50,381 nucleotides of DNA from Bacillota bacterium (GTDB lineage: Bacteria > Bacillota > DTU030 > DUMP01), in contig JAAZKX010000017.1 of the NCBI GenBank assembly GCA_012799605.1, positions 1 through 50,381 on the forward strand, given 5' to 3'. Position 1 is the stretch's first letter; every line of letters begins with the position of its first letter. The notes beneath the pieces are model-generated. The model was not told the origin of the DNA. It did not search any database and saw only the letters and a list, made by a program, of their open reading frames with translations. Positions 25,567 through 34,218 of the stretch are shown here, one piece after another. A program made the position numbers and the translations under genes.

Positions 25567-26277
25567 GTGCTTTTCCCAGCCTGCATCCTCGGTACTGCCT
25601 TATTGCCAGGATTTTTTTTATTAATTTCATACATAACAAACAGCAGCGCTTTTCCCCAGCCCCTTTCAGCCAAAGAGGAACATCGTTATATTGTGGCTAT
25701 GGAGAAGGGAGATGAGATCGCACGCAATATTTTAGTAGAACGAAACTTGAGGTTAGTTGCCCATGTGGTAAAAAAATTCGATAACACAGGTGAAGAAGTA
25801 GATGACCTTATTTCTATCGGCACCATCGGTCTAATAAAAGCTATCAATACGTACGACCGGCACCAAGGAACCCGGCTGGCCACATATGCTGCAAGATGCA
25901 TCGAAAATGAGTTGCTTATGCATCTTAGGGCTATTAAGCGGATTCGTCGGGAGGTTTCCCTTAACGATCCGATCGGGACAGACAAGGAAGGGAGCGAAAT
26001 TGCCTTAATGGACGTTTTATGTACTGATGCCGATGAAGTTCCCGATATAGTAGCGACAAGATGCGAACAAGAGAGGCTCTACAAAAAGATACAATGCTTA
26101 GGCCAGCGTGAGCGTAAGGTAGTTGAGCTACGTTATGGTCTCCCTCATGGTGGCAAAAAAACACAACGGGAAATCGCTGGTATTTTAGGCATCTCCCGTT
26201 CATATGTGTCGCGGATTGAAAAAAGAGCCTTAAACAAGCTGTTTCAATACCTGTCAGCCGATCGGGTTTGCAAATAA
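25567..26277 (+). CDS. sigK: Sporulation sigma factor SigK
   Basis: 236-aa late mother-cell sigma factor. A hydrophobic N-terminal pro-sequence (~1-25, ending YITNSSAFPQPLS) is present, so it is made as pro-SigK. Region 2 contains RNLRLVAHVVKKF and DLISIGTIGLIKAI, and region 4 contains TQREIAGILGISRSYVSRIEKRA. The gene is continuous: no skin element. GTG start with CGGAGGTG 8 nt upstream. One of only three plus-strand genes here. SpoIVB, at the other end of the block, belongs to its activation pathway. Confidence 0.97.
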   Translation: MLFPACILGTALLPGFFLLISYITNSSAFPQPLSAKEEHRYIVAMEKGDEIARNILVERNLRLVAHVVKKFDNTGEEVDDLISIGTIGLIKAINTYDRHQGTRLATYAARCIENELLMHLRAIKRIRREVSLNDPIGTDKEGSEIALMDVLCTDADEVPDIVATRCEQERLYKKIQCLGQRERKVVELRYGLPHGGKKTQREIAGILGISRSYVSRIEKRALNKLFQYLSADRVCK

Positions 26278-26322
26278 TATTTGCTTAAATAGCATCCAAA
26301 ATTAGCTTAACCTATAATTTAA

Positions 26323-26385
26323 GAGGCGGTCTTGGACCAATAAATTGAATGCCATCTAAAAAAGACCGCCTCAAAAGCATTTTTT
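26323..26385 (+). terminator. Terminator after sigK
   Basis: GAGGCGGTCTT (26323-26333) pairs with AAGACCGCCTC (26362-26372), an 11-bp stem with a 28-nt loop. AAAAGCATTTTTT follows. It lies between convergent sigK and the Lon-type protease gene. Confidence 0.7.
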
Positions 26386-26407
26386 CAGGTAATTTACTTA
26401 AATAGCG

Positions 26408-28798
26408 TTAAATGTATTCATCGGTCCTGAGGGCTGACTTAAACTGTTTGATCTTTTCGTTCATCTCCTGCAGTCTAAGTTCAACTTTACGGTGCAGTTC
26501 ATCAGCCGGCAAACCGGTCATCAATTCTATGGCTTCATCTACGGTTTTTATGGCATAGACATTAAATTTGCCTTGCTGGACGGCAGCTATAACAGCATTG
26601 TCAAGCATAAGATTATCAACGTTTTGGGCCGGAATGATTACCCCATGGCTACCATCGAGCCCCCGTGCCCGGCAGATTTTGAAAAATCCTTCGATCTTCT
26701 CGTTGACCCCGCCGATGGGTTGAATTTCACCCTTTTGGTTGATGGAACCTGTAATGGCCAGGTTTTGTTTTATTGGAACATAAGATAGTGCCGACAACAA
26801 CGCTAACAGCTCTGCACAAGAAGCACTATCACCATCAATATTAGCATAACTTTGTTCAAAAGCCAGGCTTGCCGACAACGTCAAAGGTTTGCCCCGGGCA
26901 TATTTGCCGCCCATAAACCCTGTCAGAATCAGAACACCCTTATTGTGAATATTGCCGCTGAGTTTGGCTTCCCGTTCAATGTTTATTACACCTTCCTGAC
27001 CTAAGTAAACCTGGGCTGTTATGCGCGCAGGCCGGCCAAAAAGGTAGTCCCCGGTCCCATATACAGACAACCCATTAATTTGGCCTACAACCTGGCCCTC
27101 GGTATCAACCAATATATTCCCGCGGTCCATCATTTCCTGGAGACGCTCCTCCGGCTGATTGGACCGAAAAACTTTTTCGTGGATCGCTTTTTCAACATGC
27201 TTTCCTTCTACCAACGAACATTTTTCCATTTGTGCCCAAGCACTTGACTCATATATTATTTCTACTATCTCGTTAAACTTTGTCGACAGCTTCCTTTTAT
27301 CGGCAGCTAGCCGCGAGCTGTAATCTACCACCTGGGCTACTGCTGAAGGGGAAAAATGGATTAAGCCCTCTTTGGCACATAAATTACGGATAAATATAGC
27401 ATATTTTTTGATATTATCATTATTCCTGGCCATAACTGTATCAAAGTCGGCCTTTATTTTGAATAGTTTTTGAAAACCCTCGTCATGCAAATAAAGCAAT
27501 TGATATAAACGCGAACTGCCGATCATAACAACTTTTACCTTCGTGGGTATAGGTTCCGGTTTCATCGTTGTTATAGGCACAGTGCGATAGCTCTCGCCGA
27601 TATTTTCTATCCGCGCTTCTTCATTTTCCAACGTGCGTTTTAAGGCGGCCCAAGCCCGGTAATCTTTGAGCACATCTTCAGCCTGAATTATAAGGTATCC
27701 CCCATTGGCCCTATGGATAGCACCGCTTTTTATCATCGTAAAATCAGTGCTAACTGCCCCCAATTGAGCCCTGCCCTCTATCTTGCCACAAAGATTATAA
27801 TAGGTTGGATTAGTCTCAAAAACAATAGGCGCACCCTTTTGCTCACAGTTATCGACAAATAAGTTTACTTTATAACGTGTGAAAAAATTTTCGGTATCCC
27901 CTTTTGGGAAAGGAAGCGGGAGTACAGCCTCTTTTTCTTTTTTATCACGGAATTTGTCCAAATGTAAAATTATATCCTCCTGTACATCCTCGAGGTAGCA
28001 TATTACCTTGGCGAATTTCGAATAAGTTGATTTCATATCATCGATACTGGGCTTGAGCACTGAAAGGGCTACTTCTTTTTCCAGCTGCGCCACCTGATCT
28101 TGTGCAGCCACCTCCAGCTGTCGGATCTGACGCATCGCCTTTTCCATTTCGCGTCGGATTATCCGGGATTTAGCCTCGATCTTCTTTTTTTCTTCCGGTT
28201 CTAGCTGTTCGAATTTTAATTGGTCCAAAGGTTGCCCCTCCATCAACGGCACTGTAGCCAGGCCTTTCCCCGTTTTACGCAGGGCGAAACCGTGGCTGGC
28301 TGAAAGTTGCTCCAGCTCGGCTAAGATGCGGCTGGTGCTCATTTGGTAATGTTCCATGATAGCCGCATGTTGTTTCTCGAACTCTTTGCTTTGGAGGGAT
28401 TTGGAAATACTTTCTCGGCTGGTGTCAATAAAGCGCTCCATATCCTCAACAAATTGGCAGCCAAGACCCGCAGGGAGTTTTAACGCCCGGGGTTTTTCCG
28501 GTTTGTCAAAATCATAGACATAGCACCAATCAGCAGGTACCGGTTCTTCAGCTGCAAAGGACGAAATCAAGGTGCGGGCATAGCTTGTCTTGCCCGTACC
28601 TGCAGCACCAGCCATATAGATATTATAACCCTTGTTCCTTACCCTAAGACCAAAGTTCATCGCTTTAACAGCCCTCTCCTGACCGATGATGCCCTCTAAA
28701 GAAGGAAGTTCCTCCGTAGAAGCAAACGGGAACAACTTTCCATCACACCGCTCTGAGAGTTCCTCTAGGCAAAGTTTATAGTTGCTTTGCTGTGCCAC
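26408..28798 (-). CDS. Lon-family ATP-dependent protease (AAA_32 type)
   Basis: 796-aa single-chain AAA+ protease of the Lon-like, non-classical type with an AAA_32 ATPase. Walker A GAAGTGKT (~64) lies in an N-terminal ATPase domain interrupted by a long coiled-coil insertion (~150-270). The C-terminal protease domain has the catalytic serine in DGDSASCAEL and lysine in GGVNEKIEGF, the Lon Ser-Lys dyad. It lacks the classical Lon N-terminal LAN domain. GTG start, GGGGG 10 nt upstream. Substrates unknown. Confidence 0.9.
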   Translation of the reverse strand: MAQQSNYKLCLEELSERCDGKLFPFASTEELPSLEGIIGQERAVKAMNFGLRVRNKGYNIYMAGAAGTGKTSYARTLISSFAAEEPVPADWCYVYDFDKPEKPRALKLPAGLGCQFVEDMERFIDTSRESISKSLQSKEFEKQHAAIMEHYQMSTSRILAELEQLSASHGFALRKTGKGLATVPLMEGQPLDQLKFEQLEPEEKKKIEAKSRIIRREMEKAMRQIRQLEVAAQDQVAQLEKEVALSVLKPSIDDMKSTYSKFAKVICYLEDVQEDIILHLDKFRDKKEKEAVLPLPFPKGDTENFFTRYKVNLFVDNCEQKGAPIVFETNPTYYNLCGKIEGRAQLGAVSTDFTMIKSGAIHRANGGYLIIQAEDVLKDYRAWAALKRTLENEEARIENIGESYRTVPITTMKPEPIPTKVKVVMIGSSRLYQLLYLHDEGFQKLFKIKADFDTVMARNNDNIKKYAIFIRNLCAKEGLIHFSPSAVAQVVDYSSRLAADKRKLSTKFNEIVEIIYESSAWAQMEKCSLVEGKHVEKAIHEKVFRSNQPEERLQEMMDRGNILVDTEGQVVGQINGLSVYGTGDYLFGRPARITAQVYLGQEGVINIEREAKLSGNIHNKGVLILTGFMGGKYARGKPLTLSASLAFEQSYANIDGDSASCAELLALLSALSYVPIKQNLAITGSINQKGEIQPIGGVNEKIEGFFKICRARGLDGSHGVIIPAQNVDNLMLDNAVIAAVQQGKFNVYAIKTVDEAIELMTGLPADELHRKVELRLQEMNEKIKQFKSALRTDEYI

Positions 28799-29101
28799 CG
28801 GTTAATTACCCCCTATTGTATTATTCTTCAGCTACGATATTTAAACAGTCTTACCCGCTCAAATTCTCTAGTATATTGGGACCAATTCATTCAGACAATT
28901 AAACCCCCGCCGGTTAGAGCAAGAAAATCCGTGGCCATAGCCTGCCGGCCTATTTGCATCATAAGCGTATTCAATTGGGCCAAGTGTGTCAAGTTCAACC
29001 AATGCAGCCTCATCCGAATTTTTAGGGCCACGATCGGTAATTTTAAGAATAAAAGCAGGAGTTTCTCATCGAGTACCGAAGTATGACAGGAGCATCAATA
29101 T
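28799..29101. other. Intergenic region before the TPP riboswitch
   Basis: About 300 nt between the divergent protease gene and the TPP leader. It must hold both promoters. On the minus strand TTGAGC-17 nt-TATCGT about 45 nt before the protease start is a moderate SigA match. I could not place the thi promoter. A short minus-strand open frame (ATG at 29013, stop at 28891, 40 aa) has no ribosome site; I do not call it a gene. Confidence 0.5.
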
Positions 29102-29200
29102 GTATCTCCCCTAGGGGTGCCCCTAAGGTGGGGCTGAGATAAGGGATCTATCCCTTGACCCTGAAACCTGATCTGGGTAATGCCAGCGTAGGGAAGTGGA
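29102..29200 (+). promoter_or_regulatory. TPP riboswitch (THI element)
   Basis: All conserved blocks are present in order: GGGGTGCC, GGGGCTGAGA, the variable P3 arm AAGGGATC...ATCCCTT, ACCTGATCTGGGTAATG and CCAGCGTAGGGAA. It binds thiamine diphosphate and here controls a terminator 19 nt downstream, so thiD-tenA are off when TPP is plentiful. Confidence 0.97.
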
Positions 29201-29218
29201 ACAATGCACTTGCAATGT

Positions 29219-29250
29219 ACCGCCTTTCCTGCGGAAAGGCGGTGTTTTTA
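29219..29250 (+). terminator. Riboswitch-controlled terminator
   Basis: ACCGCCTTTCC and GGAAAGGCGGT form an 11-bp stem with a 3-nt loop (29219-29243), followed by GTTTTTAT. The expression platform of the TPP riboswitch. Confidence 0.92.
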
Positions 29251-29304
29251 TCGGTTATTATTTATTCTAGGACATGCTATTTAGTATAGAAAGGTGTGTT
29301 GGCG

Positions 29305-30102
29305 ATGAAAATTTCCCATGTGCTTACCATTGCTGGCTCGGATTCAAGCGGCGGGGCTGGCATCCAAGCAGATCTTAAAACCTTCACCGTACTGGGGGCA
29401 TATGGCATGAGTGTTTTGGCTGCCGTTACCGCCCAAAACACTTTGGGGGTACAAGGAGTATATCCTTTACCGCCGGATGCTGTCGGTGAGCAGATGGAAT
29501 CTGTCTTTAGCGATATACGTGTAGACAGCGTAAAAACCGGAATGCTATTTTCGGCCCCGATAATTAGCGAGGTTGCGGCGAAATTGCATAAATTTGAGGT
29601 CAACAATCTGGTGGTCGACCCGGTGATGGTAGCCAAGGGCGGAAGCAGGCTATTGCAAGAAGAGGCTACTGAAGCTCTCATCGATAAACTAATGCCCTTG
29701 ACTACAGTAATCACACCCAATATTCCCGAGGCTGAGATTTTAACCGGGATTAAAATCACAACTATATCCGATATGAAAACAGCAGCTAAACGACTAGTCT
29801 CTATGGGTGTGCAAGCAGCAGTTGTCAAAGGCGGACATCTGGCAACCGAGCCAGTTGACATCCTCTATGATGGGGACAAAATCAAGGAGTATCCCGGCAA
29901 GCGCTGGCAAACTAAAAACACTCATGGCACAGGTTGCACTTTCGCAGCTGCTCTAGCTGTAGGGCTGGCTCAAAAACTTCCCCTGGCTGCTGCCGTGCAA
30001 CAAGCTAAGGATTTTGTCAGCTTAGCTATCGCCCGAGCAGTACCGATCGGTCATGGCCATGGCCCGACTAATCATCTGGCTTGGTTGGAAAAACAAAAAT
30101 AA
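29305..30102 (+). CDS. thiD: HMP / HMP-phosphate kinase ThiD
   Basis: About 265 aa ribokinase-fold enzyme that makes HMP-PP for thiamine synthesis by two successive phosphorylations. [16 protein letters not shown] (~9-24) binds the pyrimidine and [12 protein letters not shown] (~209-220) is the anion hole with catalytic cysteine/aspartate region typical of ThiD. The ATG at 29305 is used (AAAGGTG 8 nt upstream), not the GTG at 29296. First gene under the TPP riboswitch. Confidence 0.96.
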   Translation: MKISHVLTIAGSDSSGGAGIQADLKTFTVLGAYGMSVLAAVTAQNTLGVQGVYPLPPDAVGEQMESVFSDIRVDSVKTGMLFSAPIISEVAAKLHKFEVNNLVVDPVMVAKGGSRLLQEEATEALIDKLMPLTTVITPNIPEAEILTGIKITTISDMKTAAKRLVSMGVQAAVVKGGHLATEPVDILYDGDKIKEYPGKRWQTKNTHGTGCTFAAALAVGLAQKLPLAAAVQQAKDFVSLAIARAVPIGHGHGPTNHLAWLEKQK

Positions 30103-30116
30103 GGAGATGGTATAAA

Positions 30117-30746
30117 ATGCTGGCTAATGAATTGTTTGATAAAAACATGGATATTGTTAAATCATGTTTACAGCATCCTTTTGTAGCCGGAATTGCCTCC
30201 GGCAGCTTGGAACGCGAGAAATTTGTTTACTATATGTCCCAAGACGCGTTTTACCTTACCGCTTATGCCCGCGCTTTTGCTTTAGGGATCGCCAAGAGCC
30301 CGGATGAAAAGGCGATGAGAATGTTTAAATCACAAGTCGATGCAACTTTTGCCGAACTAAACCTCCATGCCGGTTATTCTAATAAATGGGGGTTTTCATT
30401 GGATGTTTCCCCGGCTAAAGCAACCTTGAACTACACCAACTTTTTAGAACGGGTAGCTGCTTTTGACGATATCGGGTCTATCGCAGCAGCTACTTTGCCA
30501 TGTAGCATTCTGTACGCATATTTGGGCACCGAGCTGTCCCAAGACTTTAATCCTTCAACACCCTATAAAAGCTGGATAGACACTTACTCGTCAGCCGAAT
30601 TTAAACAAGGAACTGCTGTATTAGAATCTCTGGTAAATGAATACGGTGTTGACGAACACAAAATAAGGACTTATTATCGCAGGGCAATGGAATTAGAATA
30701 CGATTTTTTTGCTGCTGCTTATAAAAGTACCAACAACAAAATTTAA
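30117..30746 (+). CDS. tenA: TenA, aminopyrimidine aminohydrolase (thiaminase II)
   Basis: 209-aa helical enzyme that salvages the thiamine pyrimidine from degraded thiamine. The catalytic cysteine lies in ATLPCSILYAYLG (~134), and substrate-pocket residues around YMSQDAFYLTAYARAFA and YSSAEF are present. The ATG at 30117 with AAGGAG 10 nt upstream is preferred over an earlier frame overlapping thiD. Together with thiD it forms a salvage operon without thiC or thiE, so thiazole coupling must be encoded elsewhere or precursors imported. Confidence 0.94.
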   Translation: MLANELFDKNMDIVKSCLQHPFVAGIASGSLEREKFVYYMSQDAFYLTAYARAFALGIAKSPDEKAMRMFKSQVDATFAELNLHAGYSNKWGFSLDVSPAKATLNYTNFLERVAAFDDIGSIAAATLPCSILYAYLGTELSQDFNPSTPYKSWIDTYSSAEFKQGTAVLESLVNEYGVDEHKIRTYYRRAMELEYDFFAAAYKSTNNKI

Positions 30747-30794
30747 TATATGCCAACAAAACTGCTGCTCCCCTGAAACATAGGGAAACATAGG

Positions 30795-30843
30795 ACTGAC
30801 GCCTAACAATGAATCGTTACTTCCGGTTAGGCGTCAGTTTTTA
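30795..30843 (+). terminator. Terminator after tenA
   Basis: ACTGACGCCTAAC pairs with GTTAGGCGTCAGT across an 18-nt loop, followed by TTTTT. It ends the thi operon. Confidence 0.92.
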
Positions 30844-30871
30844 AATTTATTAAATAAAGGCTACCTTCCCC

Positions 30872-31474
30872 TTAAATTGACTTGAGTAACCCTGCGATAG
30901 TTTGGGCCATCTCCCTGCTTAGTTTGTTTATACTTTGGCGGCAAGTCCTAGGCTGAGTTGAAGGGAATAATGGCTTTCCGATAACCACGCTTATGGGGAA
31001 CCGGCGGGGAACATATTTTCCCACCGGTAAGACACGTCTTGTTCCAGATATGGCTGCTGGTATCGCCGGCACCCCCGCCTTTAAGGCTAAGAAAGCCCAA
31101 CCAGGCAGGAACGGTTGTAGCTTTCCGTCAGAACTTACACCGCCCTCGGGAAAAACTCCAATGGCCCCACCTGTAGAAAGGTTTGCTAGAGCCTGTTTTA
31201 TCGTGCCCAAATCACCTTTGGGGTGGTTTACCGGTAGAGCACCCCCGGCTGTAATTATCCTGCCAATAAAAGGTAGTTCAAACAAGTATGCAGCGGCCAG
31301 GAAGATTATTGTCCGAGGTATGCAAACCCCAAGTACGAGCGGGTCAATCAAACTTTGGTGGTTAGCTACGAGTATAAATGGCCCTCGGGCCGGAATATGG
31401 TCCCGGCCGGATATTGTTATACCCCCCGTCAATTTAAACAGGCCACTAGATAACAGTTTCAGAAAATTATACAC
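30872..31474 (-). CDS. plsC: 1-acyl-sn-glycerol-3-phosphate acyltransferase
   Basis: 200 aa. Makes phosphatidic acid from lysophosphatidic acid at the membrane. Acyltransferase motif I NHQSLID (HX4D, ~38-44), motif III FPEGGVSSDGKL (~107-118), and the later PAIPAAISGTRRVLP block. The N-terminus is hydrophobic. GTG start, GGGGTG 6 nt upstream. It lies alone downstream of an ABC-transporter group. Confidence 0.9.
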   Translation of the reverse strand: MYNFLKLLSSGLFKLTGGITISGRDHIPARGPFILVANHQSLIDPLVLGVCIPRTIIFLAAAYLFELPFIGRIITAGGALPVNHPKGDLGTIKQALANLSTGGAIGVFPEGGVSSDGKLQPFLPGWAFLALKAGVPAIPAAISGTRRVLPVGKYVPRRFPISVVIGKPLFPSTQPRTCRQSINKLSREMAQTIAGLLKSI

Positions 31475-31514
31475 CGGTCACACCCCGCCAGCAAAATACA
31501 GCAGCGAAAGGCCA

Positions 31515-32246
31515 CTATAAAATCCATTTCCGCTTGATATTGTAATGGCAAAGGAAAAACAGGCCAGTTGCGAAGGCTAGCAACACTCCATAAGATAAGG
31601 CTGGGGCCATAAGATTATTTCTGGTAATAGCGCCTTTTATAATATCAGTCCCGTATGTAAGCGGCAATAAATACGATACCGGTCGAAGGAACAGAGGCAG
31701 GCTATTTAGGGGCAGAAACAGCCCACAGAGAAACAACATCGGGAACCGAAAGAAGTTTGATAAAGTCTGAGCCTCGAAAACCTGTTGGGCCGATACTGCA
31801 ATCAGTAGCCCAATCAAAGCGGAAGTAATAGCTACTAAAAGTACGCCTAAAAACAACATCGCCCATTTTACCCGTTCGAGTCCAATATAATGGAAAACAA
31901 GTATAACCGGAACCACGGCATTGAAGATGCCAAATATTACTGCCCCAGCAATTTTAGCACCTACCATCATCCCCAAACTGATAGGAGCAAGTAGCAGCCG
32001 GTCAAATGAACGCCCGCTTCGTTCAAAAGTGATAGTCACTGCTAACATCGAAGTTGTGCCAAACAGCACACTCATGGCAATCAGCCCAGGCAACAGCCCT
32101 GACATATTTCCCTTGGCCGAATGTAAGGCTTGCATAAGCGTCCAAGACAAGGGAAAAATTATGCCCCAGCTGATATTAGGCGGCTTAAGATAATATGTTT
32201 TAACATCCTTTTTGAGAATGTTCCAACTGGCAATCAGGCTTCTCAT
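31515..32246 (-). CDS. ABC-2 type transporter permease
   Basis: 243-aa membrane protein with six hydrophobic segments and the ABC-2 signature region (FRFPMLFLCGLFLPLNSLP, ~170-188). Forms an exporter with the ATPase encoded just upstream (TAATG overlap). Substrate unknown; drug or lipid export is typical of the class. Confidence 0.88.
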   Translation of the reverse strand: MRSLIASWNILKKDVKTYYLKPPNISWGIIFPLSWTLMQALHSAKGNMSGLLPGLIAMSVLFGTTSMLAVTITFERSGRSFDRLLLAPISLGMMVGAKIAGAVIFGIFNAVVPVILVFHYIGLERVKWAMLFLGVLLVAITSALIGLLIAVSAQQVFEAQTLSNFFRFPMLFLCGLFLPLNSLPLFLRPVSYLLPLTYGTDIIKGAITRNNLMAPALSYGVLLAFATGLFFLCHYNIKRKWIL

Positions 32247-33211
32247 TAAGGCTTTTGTCCTCCTTTCCCTTTGTTACGGGAAATCAGCGGCTTTTCGCTG
32301 CCAGTTAAGCTTATAAATACATCTTCCAAAGAAGGCCGCACGTATTTTGCCTCATAAACCGAAATACCGTGGCGGCTCAAGTATTCCACTAGCGGCAAAA
32401 GCGGTATCTGATTCCGCGATTTAAGCAGCATAGAGCGATCGTCTATTTGCTCAATAATACTGCCTTCGAACCGGGCTTGTAACCCGCCGATCAAGCCGCC
32501 CACATTGGCATCCGTTACTACCTGCATTGCTTGCCGATGTGATACCTGGTCCATTAACTCTTTCACTGAACCGTCTGCTACAATTTTACCGTTTGCAATA
32601 AAAGCTAGCCGATCACAGATACGTTCAGCTTCTTCAATATTATGGGTAGTAACAAAAATAGTGGTACCCAGTTCTTTTAACCCTAATACCAATTCCCTCA
32701 CTTGCCGGGCGCTTACTATGTCGATACCCGCAGTGGGTTCATCGAGAAATAGTACTCGAGGGGAATGGATAATCGCTGCTGCAATAGTCAGTTTACGACG
32801 CATCCCTTTTGAATAAGCCTTAAAAGGGCGTTCTTCAATCCCGGTTAGCTGAAAGCGTTCCAATAGCTGCCGGGCTTTATGTTCCCGCTCCTTTTTGGGC
32901 AGCCCATATAAAGAAGCACAAAAGCACAAGTTTTCAAACCCGGTCATCTCGTTATACAGATTACTCACATCGGGAACAATGCCCATAATAGCTTGAGCCT
33001 TCTTAGTTTGGCGGCGGACATCAATCCCATCTATAATAATTTCCCCTTCGGTTGGGCGCGACAAACCTATCATCATGTTGATCGTAGACGTTTTTCCCGC
33101 GCCGTTAGGCCCTAAAAATCCAAATATCTCGCCTTGTTTGACTGTAAAGCTAATCCCATCTACCGCGGTAAAATCACCATATTTCTTTTTTAGTTTTGAT
33201 GCCACAATCAA
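32246..33211 (-). CDS. ABC transporter ATP-binding protein
   Basis: 321 aa. Walker A GPNGAGKTST (~34-43), signature variant YSKGMRRK (~138), Walker B VLFLDEPTAG (~158), switch His in VTTHNIEEAE. A C-terminal ~100-residue extension is typical of DrrA/NatA-type exporters. TTG start at 33211 with GGAGGGG about 12 nt upstream; a GTG two codons later is possible. Operon with the permease and the YczE-like protein. Confidence 0.93.
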   Translation of the reverse strand: MIVASKLKKKYGDFTAVDGISFTVKQGEIFGFLGPNGAGKTSTINMMIGLSRPTEGEIIIDGIDVRRQTKKAQAIMGIVPDVSNLYNEMTGFENLCFCASLYGLPKKEREHKARQLLERFQLTGIEERPFKAYSKGMRRKLTIAAAIIHSPRVLFLDEPTAGIDIVSARQVRELVLGLKELGTTIFVTTHNIEEAERICDRLAFIANGKIVADGSVKELMDQVSHRQAMQVVTDANVGGLIGGLQARFEGSIIEQIDDRSMLLKSRNQIPLLPLVEYLSRHGISVYEAKYVRPSLEDVFISLTGSEKPLISRNKGKGGQKP

Positions 33212-33990
33212 TTTGACACTGGTCCCCTCCCTTTCTTATTGGGCCTTAAAGGGCAAGCGGAAATACCCTCCTCCAAGACAGGCTCGACAGGCTCTTTATA
33301 ATAAGGCTCCTGCGGCTGTCTTTTGCTTTTTTGGGGGCCCCCTCCGTAAGCCAGCAGCGCTTGATAATTATCCTGCAGCGTTCTATGTCGGATCGACTTT
33401 GGATCTTTGCCAACAATTTGGTATACAATCTGAATTGCCGGGCCTATAAGCCAAGCGTATAAAACCGTCCCTAACCCTAACCGCCCTCCCAAGGCATACC
33501 CGGCCCCTGCAACCACAACTTCTACCGCTGTTCTGGCTTTCCACACCTTGGTAGAAAAGCGTTTTGACAAACCGAGCATCAGTCCGTCCCTTGGACCAGC
33601 CCCCCAGCCAGCATCCATATAAAAAAAGGTCGCCCAACCTGTGACAATTATCCCCATCAACAGCATTACTAATTTTCCCCACCAGCCCTGGGGGTTAGGA
33701 ATAATGGCCAGTCTTTCGATTAAATCTATAAAATAACCGATAAAATACATGTTCAGGATCGTGCCCCAACCGGGCAGCTCCTTTAAAACAATATTGAGGC
33801 CAATAATTATCACACCTACTACCTGGGATACCCGCCCCAATGTCAGCCCGGTATGAACAGAGAGGCCAATTTGAAATGTATCCCATGGCGCCGTCCCCAG
33901 ATGGGCATGGATAGTTAGCAATATGCCAACACTATACAGGAATAATCCGAACATAAGAAGCGCAAATTTTTTTACCCGATCAATAGTCAC
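33208..33990 (-). CDS. YczE/YitT-like membrane protein
   Basis: 260 aa, five or six membrane segments in the first ~200 residues, then a hydrophilic tail. Repeated motifs HLGTAPWDTFQIGLS (~30-44) and GWGAGPRDGLMLGLS (~127-141) are the duplicated signature of the YczE family (DUF6198-like). Function unknown; in Bacillus YczE is linked to surfactin production. GTG start, AGGGG 5 nt upstream. The 4-nt overlap with the ABC ATPase suggests shared expression. Confidence 0.82.
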   Translation of the reverse strand: MTIDRVKKFALLMFGLFLYSVGILLTIHAHLGTAPWDTFQIGLSVHTGLTLGRVSQVVGVIIIGLNIVLKELPGWGTILNMYFIGYFIDLIERLAIIPNPQGWWGKLVMLLMGIIVTGWATFFYMDAGWGAGPRDGLMLGLSKRFSTKVWKARTAVEVVVAGAGYALGGRLGLGTVLYAWLIGPAIQIVYQIVGKDPKSIRHRTLQDNYQALLAYGGGPQKSKRQPQEPYYKEPVEPVLEEGISACPLRPNKKGRGPVSN

Positions 33991-34218
33991 AATTTCCCCT
34001 CTCCTGACCTGATTCTTATTTTAGGGCTTGCAGCTGCCCGGCAACCAACCGGATCTAATATGCTTCCGGGCCGCCCAAACACGACTTGCTCGAAAATCAC
34101 ACCCACAGTGATCATCTTACAGCAGAACATTGGTTTTGGGACCAGGAAAAAAGTGGCGGTATTTGGATTTAAAGCATGGAAGGGGCCCGCAGGATCTGGG
34201 CCGGCTAGAATTTATATC
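33991..34218. other. Intergenic region mltG / yczE-like gene
   Basis: About 230 nt between two minus-strand genes. It must hold the promoter of the yczE-ABC group and the end of the mltG transcript. I see only weak hairpins (5-bp ATCAC/GTGAT at 34095-34112 followed by TTTTC on the minus strand; 6-bp GCCCGG/CCGGGC). No gene or clear promoter. Confidence 0.4.

Noticed and set aside
28787-29086. Plus-strand 99-codon frame upstream of the TPP riboswitch
   Set aside because: It begins inside the start of the divergent protease gene, has no ribosome site and looks like random translation.
33991-34218. Possible tRNA-like or riboswitch fold in the mltG/yczE gap
   Set aside because: Only isolated 5-6 bp stems; no cloverleaf, no CCA end, no conserved riboswitch blocks.
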